A DNA stretch of 64,000 nt from Rhododendron vialii (GCF_030253575.1 NC_080559.1:28794501-28858500), one strand, 5' to 3'. Shown: positions 37,117-49,826, numbered from the stretch's first letter. Notes: a model not told the origin generated them from the sequence alone. Translations and numbers: made by a program.

Positions 37117-37546
37117 ATGGTCGATATGCCACTACCTAGTGCATCACATAAGAGGATCACATTAGGGCCGGGGGACTTCACATGAGAGAGTATTCGGTCT
37201 TGTGGCACCGATGTAGCCGCAGTACAAGGTGTTAAGAATTTTTGTTTATCAAAACCCAATGGTCGATGTGCCGGCCACTACCTAGTGCATTACATCAGAG
37301 GATCACATTAGGGCCGGGGGACTTCACATGAGAGAGTATTCGGTCTTGTGGCACCGATGTAGCCGCAGTACAAGGTGTTAAGGATTTTTGTTTATCGAAA
37401 CCCAATGGTCGATGTGCCACTACCTAGTGCATCACATCGGAGGATCACATGAGGGGGACTTCACATGAGAGAGTATCCGGTCTTGTGGCACTGATGTAGC
37501 CGCAGTACAAGGTGTTGACGGTTTTTAATTTGTTTATCGAAACCAT
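37117..37546. repeat. Three-copy minisatellite, unit 142-146 bases
   Basis: Units start ATGGTCGAT at 37117, 37259 and 37405. Copies 1 and 2 are almost identical; copy 3 has a short deletion around AGGGCCGGG. All share GAGAGTAT-CGGTCTTGTGGCAC and GATGTAGCCGCAGTACAAGG. Confidence 0.9.
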
Positions 37547-40128
37547 ATGGTCGTAATAACTTGGTCTAGAAATTTTAACTTTGTGCCACTTGTTTTGGCA
37601 TGTTTTTATTAGTTAACAATCTTAATTAGTCTTTTATTTTTGCTTGTAAAAAAAATCATTACTTTCATTAGTCTTTTATTTTTACTTTCTAAAATTTTTC
37701 CTTGTTGGCAAGAATCTTCTATATCCTACGGGCATATCAAAAATATATTTCATTGAATAAAATTATAGAGTCTTTCTCTCTTTTTCTTGTGGATTTTGAG
37801 ATGCGCTCCTGGATTCGAGTGTTTGTCTCATTTACAATTGATAGCTATATATCTAGTCCCACAAAATATATATGCTGATCATCCTGATTAATTTCTGGTA
37901 GTATGACTATTTACCTAGCTAAATTCAGTGGCTACGAGTATTTTGAAGATATATTAGAGCGATTGAATTCTGAACATTGAAGATTTCTTCGAGTACATAT
38001 ATGAGAATTCTAGCTGAAAAAGAGTGGAGATATTTGTTGTTAAAACTCATAATAGGTCAACCAGTGTTACGATGGTTGTTAGATTCACAATCTTCAATGT
38101 ACTGAAAGGACAAGCATCGTAGTCATAGAATTAAGAAAAAGAGTGTGTGGATTTTCGTCGGAGGCAGAAAATCGATATCGATGTTGGTGATCAAGTCGTT
38201 AAGGACCAAAATAATTTTTAAAAGGGTGTGGTCAATTGTTACGTTGCCAGCATCATGTGATGACATGGTCAACCCATCGTTTTGATTGGTCGGCCAACAC
38301 AATCAAGAGAACAAAATCAACCCGAAGTTTAATTTGTTGATTTTCTTGGAGTGGTTAGAATATTGGATTCCGAAATACTCATTTAGTGGCTATGCCATTG
38401 CAAATACACTATTCTGTGAGATACTTTGAAAGGGAATCAAGTCGTCAAACTATCCAAAGTATCTATTTATTTGACATGGGAGATGGCAGATTCTTAACGA
38501 TCGAGAACTCGATAATGAATTTCTCTTGAAAAAAAGGAGACTAACGAGTTCTATTGGCCGGCTAGCTAACTGGACTTATTCATTAGATACATACAAAAGT
38601 TAGAGTTTATAATTATTCTTATTGCGCATTGGTAATGGTTGGAATAAAAATTTGAACCGCATAATTAAACCCTATTCCAATCTAACCATATCTTCAACGC
38701 ACACTTGCTATCGGTCACCCACTAGGATCAAACCTTGCTGGTTGGTCCTTGCGGGGCTAAAAACTAATACGGTTGAAGATATGGTTAGATTGCAACGGGA
38801 ATTTTCTTTATTACAGTAGCAACTAGATTTTTGGTTTCGCAGGTACTGCCATCATCACTTCAAATTAACTCTATTAAGCTCATCAACCTGATACTCTCTT
38901 CTCTAAATCCATCATTACATCTCTTTGATGATGGATTTTTGGATTCACTCTATCTTATCAAGATCTGCTTTTCGATCGATTTGCCTTATGTATATGTACG
39001 GTTGTTGTGTCGTCAAAGAGTCTATCGGTATTGATTTTTTTTTTTTTTTTGGCATCGATCGATTAGATATGGTTTGTAATTAAATAAATAACTTCAACAA
39101 AACTAGACATAGTAAACGCATGTATAATTGCTAGAATTATATAAATTTATAAAAAACGAATGGTAAGAAACTATAACAAGGTAATATGAGGGATCAGAGG
39201 GGAAGGAGCACGTATCATGGCCTAGCTCTATCGAAAGTATTAAATATATTTTTTTAAAATGGATTAGAAAGCAATATTAGGTGTGAAATAAATAAAAAAA
39301 AATCTAATCTCCTCTAACTCTATCGAAAGTATTAAATATTTTTTTAATACATTGATATCAACTTTAGACCAAACAAAATGAAAATATACAAGATACTAAA
39401 ATTTAATTGCCGTCGATCACATTTTTTTTTTTATTTTATAAAATCGTTGCATAATAATTTATAATATGTGGTACATCTTGTCAAATCTTTATTACCATAC
39501 AATTAATCATTCATTATCTCTTTTTTTCGCTCTGGCCAAATAATTATCTAAACATATATAAGGCATTGGGGAATGCCATTCATCAAAGTCGGCCCTGTTT
39601 CGTTAAGATTTCTTATTTTTTAAGTACTTATTTTCTATTTTATGAGACAATTCATTCTTTCACAATACATCTCACATTAATTCAAAAACGTACTTATTTG
39701 AAAAATAAGTACTTATTTCCCTTAGCGAAACGGGAGTAATATTGCAAACTAGAAATCAGTAAGTAAGAAATTAATTATGCAACGACAAATTTTATCTTTC
39801 GCTTAAGGCACATGCATGCCACAAGGTGCTCCTGGGGCACAAGTACTTTAAGATTCTTTAAATTCTTTTATTACATTTTCTTATACCCATTCCAACATGA
39901 TAACAACATTGAGAATATAAACTACTTCATCAAAAAAGTCAAAACAATATTTAGAATGACAAAAATGAGCGTAGGACATTACGAAAGTATGAACTTTTTT
40001 TTATGTTCATTTTCATATCTTTTTTTTTTTTTGGAGTTATTTGAAAAGAATTTTTATATTATTTTATTAGATGAAGAGTTCTTTTTTTGCTATTTTCACA
40101 AGATATTGGTATTTTAATTTGTAGGACA
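37547..40128. other. AT-rich intergenic DNA
   Basis: No gene is supported. A foldback element with GTTTCG ends lies at about 39595-39738 (CCCTGTTTCGTTAAG / CTTAGCGAAACGGGAG). A pair of short inverted words (CTAACCATATCTTCAAC / GTTGAAGATATGGTTAG) lies near 38680 and 38771. Confidence 0.5.
39595..39738. mobile_element. Short foldback MITE, AAGTACTTATTT family
   Basis: Inverted ends CCCTGTTTCGTTAAG and CTTAGCGAAACGGGAG enclose inverted AAGTACTTATTTT / AAAATAAGTACTTATTT words. Related words occur at 36690-36880 and 54330-54460. Confidence 0.6.
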
Positions 40129-41060
40129 ATGGATTATGAATGTTTGGACTATGAGTTAAACCAAATGAAAAGAAGAAATACTTTTGACTTGAATGAGATT
40201 CCTCAATAAGACAGAAATATAGAATCCGGTGAAAGTGTAGAAGAGATGAACAATTTAGTGAAAAATGACTTTCAACCTTTTCCCAGGCAATGTTTTTTCA
40301 GTGAAGAGGATGATTTCGTTTTGTATAAAATTTATGCCAATAGACATGGTTTTGCCATCCGAAAAGGCCGCTTCGTCCCAAAAAATGGAGAAGATAAAAG
40401 GCGAGACTTTTTTTGCTGTCGTGAAAGAAAGACACGTTTGAAAATTGTGGATCCTTCCAGAGAACAACGTAACAAATTATCATTGAAACATGGATCATCA
40501 AATTACGAAAATCTTTTGATATTTGTCCACAAGAATGGCATGTCACTACATTTGTTGTTGATCACAACCATGGGTTATTATCCCCTTCAGAAACCCGATT
40601 CCTGCCATCAAATCATACTATAACGGAAGAGGATGAAAAGCGTATCCTCTTGCTCAAAGAAGGAGGAGGCCTTTCGATCAGTTATGCGGGTCATGGAGCT
40701 TGAGAAACATATCAACCATGGTTATTTTCCATTTTTAGAAAAAGATGTACGTAACCTTTTTACTAAGATTAGAAAGAAGCAAGATGCCAATGATGCAATG
40801 GATATTTTGCAATACTGCAAAATCGCAAAAGAAGAAGATTGCAAGTTTCAATATGTGTTTATATCACTGGATGAAGAAAGAAAATTAGAGCATACTGTAT
40901 ATATTTTGGACTCCTGGGCATTGTATTGATTGGTACCAAAAAAAGGTGATGATGCATGTTATTTTCGATACTACTTGCAAGATCAATGCATACCAAATGT
41001 CTTTCGGAATTTTTGTGGGAGTAGTCAATAATCATGGCCGGGAAGACTATTTTATTGGGC
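40129..41060 (+). pseudogene. FAR1/FRS-like remnant (FAR1 DNA-binding domain)
   Basis: Pieces of one protein appear in shifting plus-strand frames. At 40300-40440 the peptide DDFVLYKIYANRHGFAIRKG followed by RRDFFCCRE is the start of a FAR1-type zinc-binding domain. At 40520-40650 another frame gives FVVDHNHGLLSPSETRFLPS, the domain's end. At 40690-40900 comes the helical linker with VRNLFTKIRKKQD, then a start of the MULE transposase core (VIFDTTCKINAY-SFGIFVG near 40958-41020) before the homology ends. At least two frameshifts and one early stop are present, and the C-terminal transposase and SWIM parts are missing. FAR1/FHY3 proteins are transposase-derived light-signalling regulators. This copy may be a dead host gene or a dead Mutator-like transposase. 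Confidence 0.75.
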
Positions 41061-42334
41061 GCGGATCCAGTCCAGTCAGGTTAAAACTTGTTTGGTCCAG
41101 TTTAGGGCCAAAATTGAGCCAACTCAGCTACTCCTAAATCAAGGGCTGGGATCCTCCCACCCACACCTCCCATCCATCTCCTCCTCCTCGGAGGAGCCTA
41201 TGTTTTTTCTTTTTGGCTGAAACTTGTGTCCCTTTTGTCAATCAAACTTTGAGTTAAATTTTGTTAAAAGTAATATAGCAGCTCGTATATCGATCAAGTA
41301 ACTTAATCAGGATCAAAATAACAAAACTTGTTTCTAATATTGTATTGCACGCACTCATTTCATTTATTTCCTTCAAGAGTTGTGTTAAGGGAAACAAACA
41401 ATGCCGGATAAGACGGGTTTGATTCGTTTTAGCTCATTCTTGGATGCAAGTGGGTTAAATTAGTAACTTGGGAGAGGTGAAACAGGTATGGATCACATCA
41501 GTTTATATTTCTCAATAGCCAAAATGATAATTAGTAGTATCATAGGATATCATGTTATGATCTATTTTTCAATTGCTGTCTTATTTAATTCAGTGTCCCC
41601 ATATAAAAATATATATAATAAAAAAAATGGTTTGTTTTCGTGCCCCAAGGACTTTGATACGTGCTTACTCTACGTTTATTCGTTTTCCGTTTTCTTCTAA
41701 AATGCTGATGACTTTGAGAGTTGAATTGTTGTTTCACATTGCTTATCAAGTTTTACTGATAACCATTTCAGTAGTTAATTTGATTGCCACCCAATGGCCA
41801 CATCAAACCTATGGCAGTTTCTACTAATAACTATTTTGATGTGTTACCCTTTCACTATATATACTCTATCTCACAGTTTCAATTTTCTTAGTTCAATGTA
41901 TGGAATTGGGTGTAGTATGGCGGGGTGATTGTTTCTTTGTTGAATTATGGACAAATTTTGTTTAAGACAAGGATCACTCCATTCAATAATATCTCATTTG
42001 TTTGATATCTTTTTCTTAATAGAGTGATAGCCTATCAAAAAAAAAAAAATTAGAGAAGGATAATTCATTTTATTGGTTTTTAAAACGTGTTGTGCCGTGC
42101 CGAAAGAAAATTACCAGTAATACTATATGGTATTCCATTTTAAAAGGAAGGATAAAGTAAAAAGAGATTCTTCATTTTTTGAATGATTCTTCGTACAGGA
42201 ATCAAAAGTGGATCTTCATTTTGAAAAAATGCAAAAATGAAACTTGATTGGAGAAGAAGATTCTCCAAAATAAAGAAATGAAACGTGGTTGGAGATGCTC
42301 TAAATCACCTTTGACCTAACCTTTTTTTTTTTAA

Positions 42335-42530
42335 TCTCGGGGTGTTGTAGTGCACTTCCACATGGTGTAATGCGGCTGATCGGGCCATCCATTTCGTCAA
42401 CAGACGACTCGAATTTTAATCTGAATAATGAACGATTAAGATTTGTAAGAGCTCGGATTAAATTTGAGTCATCTATGCCGAAATGGACAACCAGATCCTT
42501 GTAATGCGGGGGTGGACTACAGCACCCCAT
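42335..42530. mobile_element. Foldback MITE, GTGCCGAGCGGC family, copy 2
   Basis: Outer ends GGGGTGTTGTAGTGC and its inverse near 42515-42530 (CTACAGCACCCC), with inner CCATTTCGTCAACAGACGACTC mirrored by GAGTCATCTATGCCGAAATGG in short blocks. Confidence 0.65.
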
Positions 42531-42689
42531 TCCATTTTTTTTAAAAACATTTTGGGTCTTTTTCGTTGTCTTATATGAATTGTTTTCAATTTCGCTAAAT
42601 ATTTTTTCACTTTTTCAATTTCTCCCATTAGGACGAATCGATGTAATGTAAAATGAGAAAGAACAACCAACCCCTGACCCATGTTGGGG

Positions 42690-42870
42690 GGCCTGGGGTG
42701 CTGTAGTGCACCCGATCAATCCGGTTGTCTATCTTGGTAATGGACGGCTTGAATTTCCATCCGAATAACAGACGGCTAGGATTTGTACGAGTTTGGATTA
42801 AATCCAAGCCGTCCACACCGAGATAGACGGTCGGATTGGCCGCACTATACGGTGTTGAGCGGCGGATGCA
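42690..42870. mobile_element. Foldback MITE, GTGCCGAGCGGC family, copy 3
   Basis: CTGGGGTGCTGTAGTGCA at the left; TCTATCTTGGTAATGGACGG is mirrored by CCGTCCACACCGAGATAGA on the right. It lies 160 bases from copy 2 in the same orientation. Confidence 0.65.
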
Positions 42871-42884
42871 CTAAAGTCCCTCTG

Positions 42885-43170
42885 AGTCCCATGTGGGGTA
42901 CATCTCTAACGAAACTATGAAAAACAGAGGAACATAAAAGGGATATGTGTATTCTTAAAATTAGTTTAGTTTTCGAATTGTTACAAAAAAAAACGTAACC
43001 CTAACGTCCATAAGATTCAATGAGGAGCATACATCAAAACAGCTACTCCTCTAATACCCAAGACTCGAGGTACCAAAGAAGGAACTGAATTAGACCGATT
43101 CTTGAAACTACTGGGGAAGTTCTGTCGATGATCGTTAACTGTTAACTGTTTGAACAAATCACGAACCGAG
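42885..43170 (-). pseudogene. Duplicated leader region of the RBM18-like gene
   Basis: This segment matches 53690-53960 at the 5' end of the RBM18-like gene. Shared words include CATCTCTAAC-AAACTATG, AACCCTAACG, AAGATTCAATGAGGAGC and TCTAATACCCAAGAC. The RRM exons are not nearby. A 98-codon open frame crosses it (43017-43313, minus) but has no recognised relative, so I treat it as chance. Confidence 0.6.
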
Positions 43171-43849
43171 TTTATATGCGTCTGAATTTGTAAAGGCGCT
43201 TCCGTAGTTACATCGTCGATTAAGGATGCCGCATGGTAATTTGCATGGATTATGATTAATTCTGGGGGACTAATTTCTCCATCCGATAGTGGGGCTAAGT
43301 AAAATCGAAACAAAGTGCAAGTGAAGTGGCAGACGGCAGACGCAATGTATTCCCATGTACTAGTTCAACTGGGGTTGAAACCTCACTTACTACAACTAAC
43401 GCGGCTGCTGACTAACTCGAAGCTTCATTGCTCCCTTGCCAGTCAAATCAGCCCTAAACAAACGTTTGGAGATTTGGGTGGTGCTCAACGGCAGCGGTTG
43501 TATCAATGAAAATATGGCTGGTGGTGGTACGTAGCTGCGACAATTTGTATTTGGGCAGTGCCGAACAAACTCGGAATTAGAACTTCAGATCATCCTAATG
43601 GGTGAAGTTTTTAATTCATGCTAGATCGATTCGTCAATGTTTCCTGAATTTAAGTAAATAGCTAGAATGGTCATTGTCTTTCGTTATGGACCTATATGGT
43701 GTTGTGAAATACTATCTTAATACGCTAGTGATACCATCAGGTGACAGACGCATCTCTTCAAGATTATTCCATTCTATTCTAAGTTCTTATCGATGAATTT
43801 TTGAAATCCAGTGCGGCATTATAACCTTTCATGATGCGGAAACGAATAG

Positions 43850-44640
43850 AATAATGCTGCAATGGTTACTTACTCGGTTATAACAACTGCTACAGTATAA
43901 CACAAGTTGCTGAAACAGAATTGAGAAATATTGCTCCCGGACTTTCATCGTTAGGTTTGGCATCTTTGAGTTCTGCTAATTTGGGGTTGATTGGTTTTAT
44001 TGCTCAGAGCCTCTTTCTGGAAGTTTGCTGTGCTGAATGCTTTCTCTACCAAGTACCAACCACATACAAATCATGAGGAGGTTAAGAAGGTAACCAGTTC
44101 TGAGATTGTTATCCTTTTCCTTTTACATAGCCCGTGCACATCCACCCACACACGAAGAAAGTAAGAACGATATTATTTGCATTCGTGCATGTCTCCTACT
44201 CGGCGTCTATGGGTCGAGAGAATTTACAGCAGAGATTGTTCACCTTCATTTTTGCGAGCCACTGTCTGGCGATGTAGAGCAGGCAATTGGTTTGGTATTG
44301 CTAGTTTACGTTGTTTGCAAACATTTCCATGCATATTCTAGGATTGGTGAAACCTTTTACAATATAGTGTTCAGAATTTCTGCACTAGTTTTGGTGGTCA
44401 TATGTGTGGAAAAGTGGCTTCTCTCGACGAGTTGTTGGATTTTGGTCTTTGATGTTCTCTTTTTTTATTGTTTTTTTTTTCTTCATGTTATGTGGGTGCA
44501 AACAGAGGGGGAATGATTTTCTTAAGCTTTGTTGTTTTGACTACAATATAAAGATTGATAAACATCGGAAACCTACGTCCGTTTTAGCTTTTGGAGCATC
44601 TGTGGGCAGAGACTGTAAAAATCATTTCGCCCACCTCACC
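43850..44640. repeat. Duplicated 3' flank of FRO, copy C
   Basis: Matches 4890-5640 and 24990-25640. It lies directly downstream of FRO-C on the minus strand, as in the other units. Confidence 0.75.
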
Positions 44641-44795
44641 AGCTAAAGCTGATTTTCTTGACCTTATTTGTAATGACTACAATTGATTGATAAACATCCG
44701 AAACCCAACGTTCTCATTAGCTGTTGGAGCATCTGTGGACAGGGAAATCGAAAAATCTTATCCCCCCCCCCCATTGAAAAATCTTTGCCCCCACC

Positions 44796-47700
44796 TCACC
44801 AGCTAAAGCTGATTGATTCGAAATGTAGGTTATCCACCTCACTGGATGAGCAAATTGCTGCAACTTCTTGCCTCATCTTCTTTGGGCCGCTAACAAGAAT
44901 CCCAATGCTAGATCCTTCACACTCTTGTAGCAATTCTGCATTTTAAAAAACAATGAAATAAAGTAGACCTACTTCAGCTACCCCAAAGTCAGATGGCTGG
45001 TGATGTAGTACATAGTAATTCTAAGCAGACGGAAAAGAAGAAAAACTGTATATAAGAGGAGGTGGTTGAATTTGAGACCTATCAGTTTCGAAAATGGTAA
45101 CTACTTCATTACTCTGGTGGAGAGTAGAAACATTTTCTGAAATAAGTTGGGAATGTTGTCCATGATAAATTACGATTATGATTTATGAGAAGGTCAATGA
45201 CGATGAAGGAAGAGAAATTTTGGCATGAAATTTGGCTAATGATAAATGTTGGAAAATAAAAGTAAGGAATCCAGAACCAATATATGGTAACATTTATGTA
45301 AAAATGATGGTCCTAACAGGTGCTTCTAAGTGTTGTTTTTTTCGTCATTCTCTAAGGAAGAAACGCCAAAGTTATTACCTTCCTATATATGGAATAGTGC
45401 TTTGGAATTACTCATTGCTGTATTTTTGAGTAATGCATTTGGATGAGTTATCCTAATTAATGGTTCTTCTGTAGTTAGTTAAATTCAAAAAAAAAGAAAA
45501 AAGAAAACAGGGAAAACAGGAATGAAGAGAGTATCTTACTCTTGAAATTAGGCCTTTCACCATAATGCACCTTTGTGTTTTGAAAAAGGGACTCATGAGG
45601 AAAGCTTTCCAATTCTCTTTCCCCATTGTAGAGCCATGAACCTGGTCCCGGAGATCCCTTTGGCATTGGCACGTCCACGTTTTGAATCTGTATCATTTCC
45701 TTGGCATTCTGTTTTTTGTTCCAAATAAAAGCTGTTGTTGCAGCCAAAGCTACGGAGACACATCCAAACAACATGTTTAGTGCTGATTTTTCCGCGTACG
45801 AAAACCTCATGTTGGTGTTATGATCAATAGGGTAAATGTAGTATCTTGTAACAATGCCAATGAGCAGAAGAAATGTGAGAAATGAGGATGAAATAATAGC
45901 TCCAAGCCATAACCAGCTGTTGGAGCCTAAAATTGCGGAAACTGGCGCATCCGTGGCACTGGGCTTGAACCATATGGTTTGGAAGAGCTTTTGGTCATCT
46001 GAAGTGAGTTCTTTCTCCCTTGTTACGTATGCCTCAATCCGCAAGGGAAATTGGGTAATGTTGTAGTTAGCGTCAGAGACTAGTACGTCTAGCATGGTGA
46101 GATCCACAGATTTCTTGAAAGCAGCAATAAGGAGAACCTGTTTCGTGCTGCAACTTCTTGTGCTTGTACTGAAGAGGAGCTCACGAATGATGGAGCAAAA
46201 AGGAGTGATGCCACTTCCTCCGCTTATCAACACTAGTGTGTTGTGCCTGCATGGTATATTTCTTCCTCAAGTACATGAATCTTATATGTCTAACCAGGTA
46301 TTAAAGCTTGCTTGGTTAAGTAGGAGATGACTGGCACTTTAACCTCTTTTACATTGATTATAGATCAAATGGGTGAAATGCAAGTTTTTGGAAACTTCTT
46401 GTAGAAGATATATATAGGTTTAAAACTCGGTGTTTGTACCTCCAAGTTGGAACGCTTGTCGTTGGGTTATTTCGTCTATTAAATTCTGTTGCTGAAAATC
46501 TTCTCATAATCATTACCGCTATGTTTGGATCATGTATTTGTGGAGGGAAAGGAAAATAATATGAAAAGCAAGTAATCGGTTTAGTTTACTTTTTTTCTCA
46601 TTTTTTCGCGTACCTAATCCTTTCCCTCTATAAATATATGAAGTCCATAATCCAAGTACAGCGGTACATCCAAACTTTGAGAAGGCTTGTTGTTATGCCT
46701 TTAACTTACCTGAAAAAATGAGTTGATGCAGGTCCGTAAGGTCCTTCAACAGAGACCTCAAGGTGTTCCGGTGGAATAGGCTGTGAAAGTTGTTGGTACA
46801 ACAATCGAGACCAGCTTCCTGTACTTTTTATGACGACACTTAACCTGTCTTGGTCGGTATTATTGTTGGAGGTAATGGTAAAAGGATGCCATTGAAGCTT
46901 GGAGATTCCTGGCACGTTTATGAACATGCTGCTTGTTGGATTATAACTCAATCCTGAGACCGAAATTTGGAAGAATAAGAGCATAACACATACCAGTAAA
47001 TTACCATCTCAAAGTCCACTTTTCATGTTCCTAATTACTTCCCCCATCCCCATTTGTTTGTTCCTTTCTCTACTCTAACTAAACATATAAAAAATTCTCT
47101 GAAAACTTTATCTACGATAGCTAACAGTAATCATGAAAACAATCTTGATTTTTTCATACGAAAATACATTGTTGAGCTGGCTAAGAGGAGCATTGCCAGA
47201 AAAGGACTGACAAATGGCGACACAGTAAAAATCTTTTCTACTTTAAGTGAAGTTACATCCTTTGAACTGGACTTATTTCATGTGACGATTGTGATGAATT
47301 ACATGAATTTACCTGGGCTTTTAGAGAAGTTGAGCTCGACAGCTTCGCAAGGCAAAATACAAGCAGAAACCAAGCGGGCCTTCTGCTGGGATTGCAAGAA
47401 GCGTAGATACCGATCAATCAAGAAGAGGTAGAAACCGGGAAGGGTGATGCAGAAGTAGGAGAAGCCCACATGAAATATGAATAACACAATGAAGATAATA
47501 TAGAGATAGTGAGTGTAGAAAAAGAGCTCAAAAAATTTGCGCCTGATGCAGGGAAAGCTTGTGCTCCACATGGCTAATCCAGCAAGCAGAGCTACTTCTC
47601 CCGCCACATTTGACATCCAAACTTTCTCCCATTTGAGCATCTGCATTACACAAAATTTGTGTGAATCCATTGTTCTCTGCTAGCATGTGTATCACAGGCA

Positions 47701-49715
47701 ATGCACGTGCAGAAACCAGTAGAAAAGAAGAGGAGAGGGCAACCCCATTTGATAGCTTCCTATGCAAGTTACATAGGATGGTTTTGTCTTTCACCCCAAA
47801 CGCTTACCAAAAGTGGAAGTTAATTCATATGGAAAAATTAGTTCTATTTGGGTTTTTTGGAAAGAAAAGTACTGTGACACAGCCTAAAAAATGATGTTCA
47901 AACCAAAAGGAGTGTTCCTTTATATAGAAATAGATATACATCCCAAGCTCGATATTTTTGAAAAATTTTCATATTTGTACTTTTGGATGAGAAGTTTTCC
48001 TCTGTGGGAAAATTTGTCAACTTATCAATACCAGCAAGGCAGCAACATGATGAGATTTTCTCTGTTTGCTTTCGTTTTGTTCTGCATTTTCTCTTTTCAT
48101 TTCTTGGGAACATAAACAATGAAGTTAGTGTTTCTTAAAACACGGGTTGTTTCAGAGATTTTACAGATTTTGGAACTATAGCAATATTTGCAGTTTAATT
48201 TGCATATGCTTCAGATGGAGAGTGTTGTACCTCAGAAATTTGATTTGTACTAGCCCAGAAGATGATATAACAAAAGCCGTGCGCTGTGAAGAGACTCATT
48301 GTAATATGCCCAAGCCAAATGTGATACTTAATGCTCGACTCCGACGTAAGGCCAATGACCCTCATAACCGAAGAACTTCTGGTCACCGGAAAGAAGAGAA
48401 ATGCTAGACAAATGTTTCCCAAAAGGCCCAGCGTTAGCCCTGCACTTTCTAACTTTGCTTCCCATCTGCCAAAAACAAGTCATCATTTTCCATTTGGGTT
48501 CCACTTTAGCTGCTCAATCAAATATGTGGTGTTACAGAAGTACTAACTCAGCAGAAACAAAACCGACCATGACTCACACATATATGTTTTGTTTCCGGTT
48601 TTGCAGCCGATTTCTATGTCTGCAGAACTCCATGTATGGAAAAAGTAATGGGTAGTAAATGATTCTAATGTAGAAGTTGTTCTTACACTTTTTCTCCCAT
48701 CTGGGCCGCGGATTGTCGGGTGATGTTTGCAAACATGCTGTGGATATAGGCAGAGAAAGACCACAAAAGGAGTGCTATGAATGTGGATAGAAAGAACAGT
48801 TCTGTCCAAGAAACAATCCCCAAAGGTCCCTTCACAAATGCTGGCCTTCTCCATTGCACTAAACGAGAATTCTTCGCAGTGCTATTAAGAAAAGGAAAGG
48901 AACGCCAGCAATGAGTTAGGAATACAATCCTTAATCGGTTCTAGATGTGATTTTCAAGTCAAACTCCAGCTGAAATCAGCTCAGGTTGAATTGAACAGTG
49001 CGGTGGGCCTACTATCAGGGGCCGCCCAGTCACAGCACCACCAGCTCTAACATGAAAGCTTTGGGGCTTTAGGTGAGATATGATTTGTTTTTAAACACGA
49101 GAGATAAAATCGAGGATATTTCATACACTCGCACACAATCATATACGGAGGTATATACAATTTCGACTTCCAAAACATTATTTCCATGAAAGCATGATCA
49201 TACTCGACCAAACGGGTAATTTTCCCCACTGCCGATCCTATACCCATTTAGTTCGCCTATGTCTGTCTAGAATTGAAATACTATACCTTCCATTGCTGCG
49301 ACCAACATCTTTCTCTCCTAGATGGAGGTATATACATCCCAAAACAGCAACAAATAGTATTGGGAATGTGTAAATCAGAAAGTTTGTCCCTGCATAGTTG
49401 ATGAAAAGATTCAGACATTTACATAAAAACCATGTTTTTTTTTATCAGCGAAAAAAAATGAAATGAAGAGAATATAGTCTTCCACAGCTAATGGCACATA
49501 AATAATGACATGAACAAGAAATCTAACCTTGTCGTCCGAAGTACGTTGAATTAACCTTATCCTGGATATCAGGTAGCCAGTGCTGCCAAAATGTATTAGT
49601 GGGCATCATTACCCATATCATTATGTACCCAAGAAAAATCACCATTATCAACAGCCGGATCCCGAATTGTATTGTCTTGATTCCTTCATCAGGAGTTTCT
49701 CTTCTTTCCACTGAA

Positions 49716-49720
<5 letters not shown>
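44796..49720 (-). CDS. FRO: FRO-C: ferric-chelate reductase (FRO family)
   Basis: Eight exons on the minus strand: 49528-49720, 49287-49389, 48687-48881, 48231-48465, 47313-47640, 46710-46953, 45540-46246 and 44796-44935; the frame gives 714 aa. It is a transmembrane NADPH-dependent metal reductase of the FRO2/FRO4 type. Near the N-terminus a membrane segment contains VIFLGYIMIWVMMP. The paired heme histidines are H212/H226 (HX13H) and H286/H299 (HX12H), the classic ferric reductase pattern. The FAD motif HPFTITS is at about 374, GPYGPAS at 422 and the NADPH-binding LISGGSGITPF at about 439. Two further membrane segments and a basic linker precede the C-terminal NAD-binding part with GPKKMRQEV and the ending SISFSW, as in Arabidopsis FRO2. 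Every exon phase equals FRO-B. The start is the only ATG before the first membrane segment at which homology to FRO-B begins. Confidence 0.94.

Positions 49721-49784
<64 letters not shown>
49721..49784. repeat. (GA)32 microsatellite in the 5' UTR of FRO-C
   Basis: A pure CT run on the plus strand, hence GA on the transcript, ends exactly at the start codon (ATG at 49720-49718). It fills most of the short leader. Confidence 0.95.
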
Positions 49785-49790
<6 letters not shown>

Positions 49791-49826
49791 GAGTGATGAT
49801 GGTGCAATGGTGCATGGCTTGAGGAC

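Larger units (their letters stand above)
41061..42884. other. Intergenic region with two related foldback elements
   Basis: No gene is supported. The right half holds MITE copies at 42335-42530 and 42690-42870. The rest is AT-rich single-copy-looking sequence. Confidence 0.5.

Noticed and set aside
37117-37546. Minisatellite as a tandem gene or CRISPR
   Set aside because: Units are 142-146 bases, directly joined, and carry no open frame.
43017-43313. 98-codon minus-strand open frame
   Set aside because: It overlaps the copied RBM18 leader, has no recognised motif, and the matching region at 53.8 kb does not keep the same frame.
44106-44516. 136-codon plus-strand open frame in the FRO-C 3' flank
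   Set aside because: The same DNA in the other two units does not keep this frame, so it is chance.
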